Assembly (NCBI GenBank): GCA_036732565.1
Contig: DAINCF010000322.1
Span: 1-8,190 of the forward strand
Source of the DNA: JAIVJN01 sp036732565
GTDB lineage: Bacteria > Acidobacteriota > Vicinamibacteria > Vicinamibacterales > UBA2999
Length of the DNA: 8,190 nucleotides
Direction of reading: 5' to 3'
Positions 5,722-8,190 of the stretch are shown here, piece by piece (the first letter of the stretch is position 1; each line of letters begins with the position of its first letter). The notes under the pieces are model-generated. The model saw nothing but the letters and a program-made list of their open reading frames with translations. It was not told the DNA's origin and ran no database searches. The position numbers and the translations under genes are program-made.

Positions 5722-7413
5722 ATGCCGTTCGTGACGCTGGCGCTGTGGTTTGTCATCATTGCGTCGCTCATCGGTATCCGCCACGACGTGCCGGTGATCG
5801 ACGACTGGACGTACGCCTGGACGGTCGAGCATCTGCTGCGAACGGGTTCGTTCGCCGTGCTCGACTGGAGCTCGGCTTATCCGCTGAGCCAGGCGCTGTG
5901 GGGCGCGGCGTGGTCGGCCCTCCTGGGCTTCTCCTTCACGACGTTGAGTCTCTCGACGATCGTCCTTGCCGCGGTTGGCTGCGGCGCGCTCTATCTGCTG
6001 CTTCGTGAGCTCGATGCGTCCACTGGCGTCGCGCTCGTCGGCGCGCTCACCCTCGCCGCCAACCCGCTCTATGTCTTCTTGTCCTCGTCGTTCATGACCG
6101 ACGTGCCGTTCATCGCGTTCACCACGCTGGCGCTGCTGTGCTACGTGCGCGCCTCGACGCGCGGGGAACGGCGATTCCTCTGGTGGGGTGCCGTGTGGGC
6201 GTTCGCCGCATTTCTGACGCGACAGGTCGGCATCATCACGCCCGTGGCAGCGCTGCCGCTTCTGCTGGTGCCCACGGCTGGGCGGATTGCGTCGCGAACC
6301 GCGGTGGCGGGCAGGCTACCGCGTCCGTCGTTCGCGCGCGCGCACGTCGCGGTGTCGTTGATTGCGACATGGAGTGCAATGTTGGTGACGTGGATTGCTA
6401 TGCGCGAGCAGCTCGGCGTTACGAGCGTCATGCAGCGCTGGGCTAGCAACGTCTACGCCGGACCCGCGGAATACCACCTCCTCGTGCCCTACTTTCTCGC
6501 AATCATCAGCTTCTTTCTCCTGCCGGCGCTCCTCGCCGACGCAGCGGCGCGCGGGGTGTGGCCTCGTCTGCGGCTGATCGCCGCCGTCCTGGTCGGGAGC
6601 GCCGTGCTCCTCCTCATCGTCCACGGCGAGATCCCGTTGCCGCTTCGATACGATCAAACGTGGAGCTGGTACGAGCTGGGATCCAGCCGGGCGCTGGTCA
6701 ACGGCGAGCTTCCCGAGCGCGCGCCGATCTGGATCGACGCGCCCGGACGTGCGATCGGACTGCTGGCACTGACCCTGCTGCTCGGCGTGATCATCGGCCG
6801 CGGCGATTGGCGCGTCCGGCTGGCGACGTGGAGGCAGGCACCTCACCGTCTCTGGGCACGCGCGCCGATCGTCACGTTCATCGTGGTGTATCTCGCGCTC
6901 GTGAACCTCCTCTGGATGTACAACGACCGCTACTATCTCGCCCTGGTGCCGCCGCTCGTCGCTCTCATCCTCGGCGGACAGGCGACGACCGTTGGGCGTC
7001 TTCGTCTTGCGACCAGCGCGCTCTTGATGTTTGCCGTTATCGCACTGGTTGGCAGTCGAGACGCCCAGCGGTTCAATCAGGCGGTGCGTGATGCGTCACA
7101 GACGCTCATCGACGCGGGCGTGCCTCCATCCGACATCGATGCCGGCTATGCGTGGAACGGCTGGACGCTCTACGCGCATCCGGCAAACCTCGCGCCGGGC
7201 CAGACGCCATGGACAGATGTCCCCTTCATCACCTCGGCTCGGCACACCGAATACGTGATCTCGAAGAGCCGGGACATGGAGGGTTACGAGGTCGAGCGTG
7301 AGGTCTCGTGGTCGGGCCCGCCGTGGCCCGGAGCGAATCGGCTCTTCGTGCTGAAACAGAGGGACCCGCAGGCGGCGCCGTCCGTCAACGCAACGACACT
7401 CGATACACAATGA
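5722..7413 (+). CDS. GT-C glycosyltransferase, GT39/PMT-like (ArnT-related) multi-pass membrane protein
   Basis: A 563-residue membrane protein with about 11-12 hydrophobic segments between residues 3 and 443 (for example 3-19, 101-120, 154-182, 209-227, 252-270, 284-300, 343-358, 382-398, 404-419, 428-443). After the first segment comes VIDDWTYAWTVEHLL (25-39), with Asp27 and Asp28 in the position of the catalytic acidic residues in the first external loop of GT39/PMT_2 enzymes. Further family-like patches are FMTDVPF (124-130), LTRQVG (165-170) and MYNDRYYLALVPP (399-411). Residues about 444-563 form a soluble C-terminal tail, with little homology I can name. Enzymes of this class move a sugar from a polyprenyl-phosphate donor onto lipid, protein or polysaccharide outside the cytoplasmic membrane. 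Whether it uses products of the upstream operon is not shown. ATG 5722 gives the first membrane segment directly. Its 3' end overlaps the convergent propeller gene by 29 bp. Confidence 0.8.
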   Translation: MPFVTLALWFVIIASLIGIRHDVPVIDDWTYAWTVEHLLRTGSFAVLDWSSAYPLSQALWGAAWSALLGFSFTTLSLSTIVLAAVGCGALYLLLRELDASTGVALVGALTLAANPLYVFLSSSFMTDVPFIAFTTLALLCYVRASTRGERRFLWWGAVWAFAAFLTRQVGIITPVAALPLLLVPTAGRIASRTAVAGRLPRPSFARAHVAVSLIATWSAMLVTWIAMREQLGVTSVMQRWASNVYAGPAEYHLLVPYFLAIISFFLLPALLADAAARGVWPRLRLIAAVLVGSAVLLLIVHGEIPLPLRYDQTWSWYELGSSRALVNGELPERAPIWIDAPGRAIGLLALTLLLGVIIGRGDWRVRLATWRQAPHRLWARAPIVTFIVVYLALVNLLWMYNDRYYLALVPPLVALILGGQATTVGRLRLATSALLMFAVIALVGSRDAQRFNQAVRDASQTLIDAGVPPSDIDAGYAWNGWTLYAHPANLAPGQTPWTDVPFITSARHTEYVISKSRDMEGYEVEREVSWSGPPWPGANRLFVLKQRDPQAAPSVNATTLDTQ

Positions 7414-8190
7414 CTTCGGTCTGATCGACCTCGTCGATCGGTGACGGACCGCCCGCGCTCACGAGATAGGACAACTGATCGCCGGAGATCGTGGCAAACA
7501 CAGGCCCGTCGCCGCGTGGAACGTCAGCGTTGACGAGCGTCGCGGTCGTCACCTGACGACCCGATGCGTTCAGTTGCAGGCGGACGACCCTGCGGGAGCC
7601 GTCGGCCATTCTCCTGATGCCGATCAAGCCCTCGCGGTACGACCGCAGCCGCTCGAAGCCGGTGAGCTCGACGCCGTTCGCCGCGGTCACGGCCGAGACT
7701 CGGCGCGTCGCCAGGTCGACCCGCGAGATGCCGCCGGCGTGCGCCACGTAGACCACGGTCGCGGCGCGCCCCAAGGCGATGCTGGTCGGCGCGTCGGCCT
7801 TGATCTGGGCCACCGCCTCCATGCGCTCGGCTCGCGGCTTCAGTTCCAACACGCGTCCGGCCATCGCATCCAACACGAAAATCGCGCCGTCGCTCGTGAT
7901 CGCGAGATCGACCGGCTTGATCGACACGTCCGCGGGCGGCGGGAAGGTCTTGAGCGGGCGTCCCGAAATGAGCTGGACCTTGTGCAGTGCGCCGACGCCC
8001 GCGTCGCCCTCGGAGCTGGCCACCCAGAGGTCGCCGCGTCGCGCGTCGATCTCGATGCTCATCACCTCATAGAAGCCGGCCGACTCCGATCGCACGAAGT
8101 CCACCGCGTGATCGAGGCCGTCGCCCGCGGTGATCAGCTTGCGGCCGCCGCGATCGCCGAAGAGGAAGCGGCGTGAGACGGCATCGTAGG
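7385..8190 (-). CDS. Beta-propeller (NHL/SMP-30-like) protein, C-terminal part
   Basis: The frame is open to the right edge, so the true start lies outside the window and 267 residues are visible. A GTG at 8104 is only an internal valine: the residues before it (YDAVSRRFLFGDRGGRKLI) already fit the family. The protein shows propeller-blade-like units: YDAVSRRFLFGD, IEIDARRGDLWVASSEG, VDLAITSDGAIFVLDAMAGRVLEL, TSIALGRAATVVYVAHAGGISRVDL (in two pieces), and a degenerate final blade before the end YRVSLR. Such proteins often act outside the cytoplasm as binding or lactonase-like propellers, but no metal-binding set is visible in this part and no enzyme activity can be assigned. I recall similar hypothetical proteins from Acidobacteria. 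Its last 29 bp overlap the GT-C gene, and it shows no sign of belonging to the sugar pathway. Confidence 0.72.
   Translation of the reverse strand, partial: YDAVSRRFLFGDRGGRKLITAGDGLDHAVDFVRSESAGFYEVMSIEIDARRGDLWVASSEGDAGVGALHKVQLISGRPLKTFPPPADVSIKPVDLAITSDGAIFVLDAMAGRVLELKPRAERMEAVAQIKADAPTSIALGRAATVVYVAHAGGISRVDLATRRVSAVTAANGVELTGFERLRSYREGLIGIRRMADGSRRVVRLQLNASGRQVTTATLVNADVPRGDGPVFATISGDQLSYLVSAGGPSPIDEVDQTEVIVYRVSLR
7421..7441. terminator. Candidate hairpin just after the GT-C stop codon
   Basis: GATCGAC (7423-7429) and GTCGATC (7433-7439) are perfect 7-bp arms around a 3-base loop (CTC), extended by a T-G wobble and a C-G pair to 7421-7441. The stem begins 8 bases after the GT-C stop, a usual place for a terminator. 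No T-tract follows. It also lies inside the coding sequence of the convergent propeller gene (near SPIDEVDQTEV). GATCGAC-like strings are common in GC-rich genomes, so chance is possible. Confidence 0.35.

Noticed and set aside
7574..8176. Plus-strand open frame (about 200 codons) near the right edge
   Set aside because: Asp/Arg/His-rich with no motif; the opposite strand encodes regular beta-propeller-like repeats.
1..8190. Mobile elements, CRISPR arrays, tRNA or rRNA genes
   Set aside because: No transposase or integrase motifs, terminal inverted repeats, regularly spaced repeats or tRNA-like cloverleaf stretches were seen on reading through; base composition looks even across the window.

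Overview
High-GC bacterial DNA, most likely from an Acidobacteriota member of the Vicinamibacteria type. That placement rests on gene style recognised from memory, not on a search. The left-edge gene has the N-terminus of a DUF1592-type (planctomycete/acidobacterial) cytochrome c protein. The right-edge secreted beta-propeller and the small lipoprotein also resemble proteins I associate with that group. The window is almost fully coding: seven genes, one intergenic gap of 177 bp and one of 44 bp, no RNA genes, no insertion sequences and no CRISPR array.

Layout. (1) 1-412, minus: the first 137 codons of an exported cytochrome c protein, starting at GTG and running off the left edge. (2) 413-589: a divergent regulatory gap. 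(3) 590-5295, plus: a tightly coupled four-gene operon in the order PLP aminotransferase (PglE-like), nucleotide-sugar 4,6-dehydratase (PglF-like), left-handed beta-helix N-acetyltransferase (PglD-like), and a GT4 glycosyltransferase with an extra C-terminal domain. The genes overlap by 4, 4 and 8 bp. (4) 5255-5677, minus: a small lipoprotein whose 3' end overlaps the glycosyltransferase by 41 bp. (5) 5722-7413, plus: a GT-C (GT39/PMT-like) multi-pass membrane glycosyltransferase, divergent from the lipoprotein across 44 bp. (6) 7385 to the right edge, minus: the C-terminal part of a beta-propeller protein, overlapping the GT-C gene by 29 bp.

How it fits together. The first three operon products match the three steps that convert UDP-GlcNAc to UDP-N,N'-diacetylbacillosamine (dehydration to the 4-keto-6-deoxy sugar, 4-transamination, 4-N-acetylation). 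The dehydratase has Met rather than Tyr in the SDR triad, which favours the retaining PglF/WbpM type over the inverting PseB/FlaA1 type. The fourth gene probably transfers this sugar, or extends a chain that begins with it. No initiating phosphoglycosyltransferase (PglC/WecA type), flippase or polymerase lies in the window, and the operon is bounded on both sides by opposite-strand genes, so those functions must be encoded elsewhere. The nearby GT-C enzyme would use a polyprenyl-linked donor at the outer face of the membrane and may or may not belong to the same pathway.

The most interesting points are the self-contained bacillosamine module in this type of host, the glycosyltransferase-beta-domain fusion, and two tail-to-tail gene overlaps that each have a hairpin at the stop codon. 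I found no clearly new kind of system.
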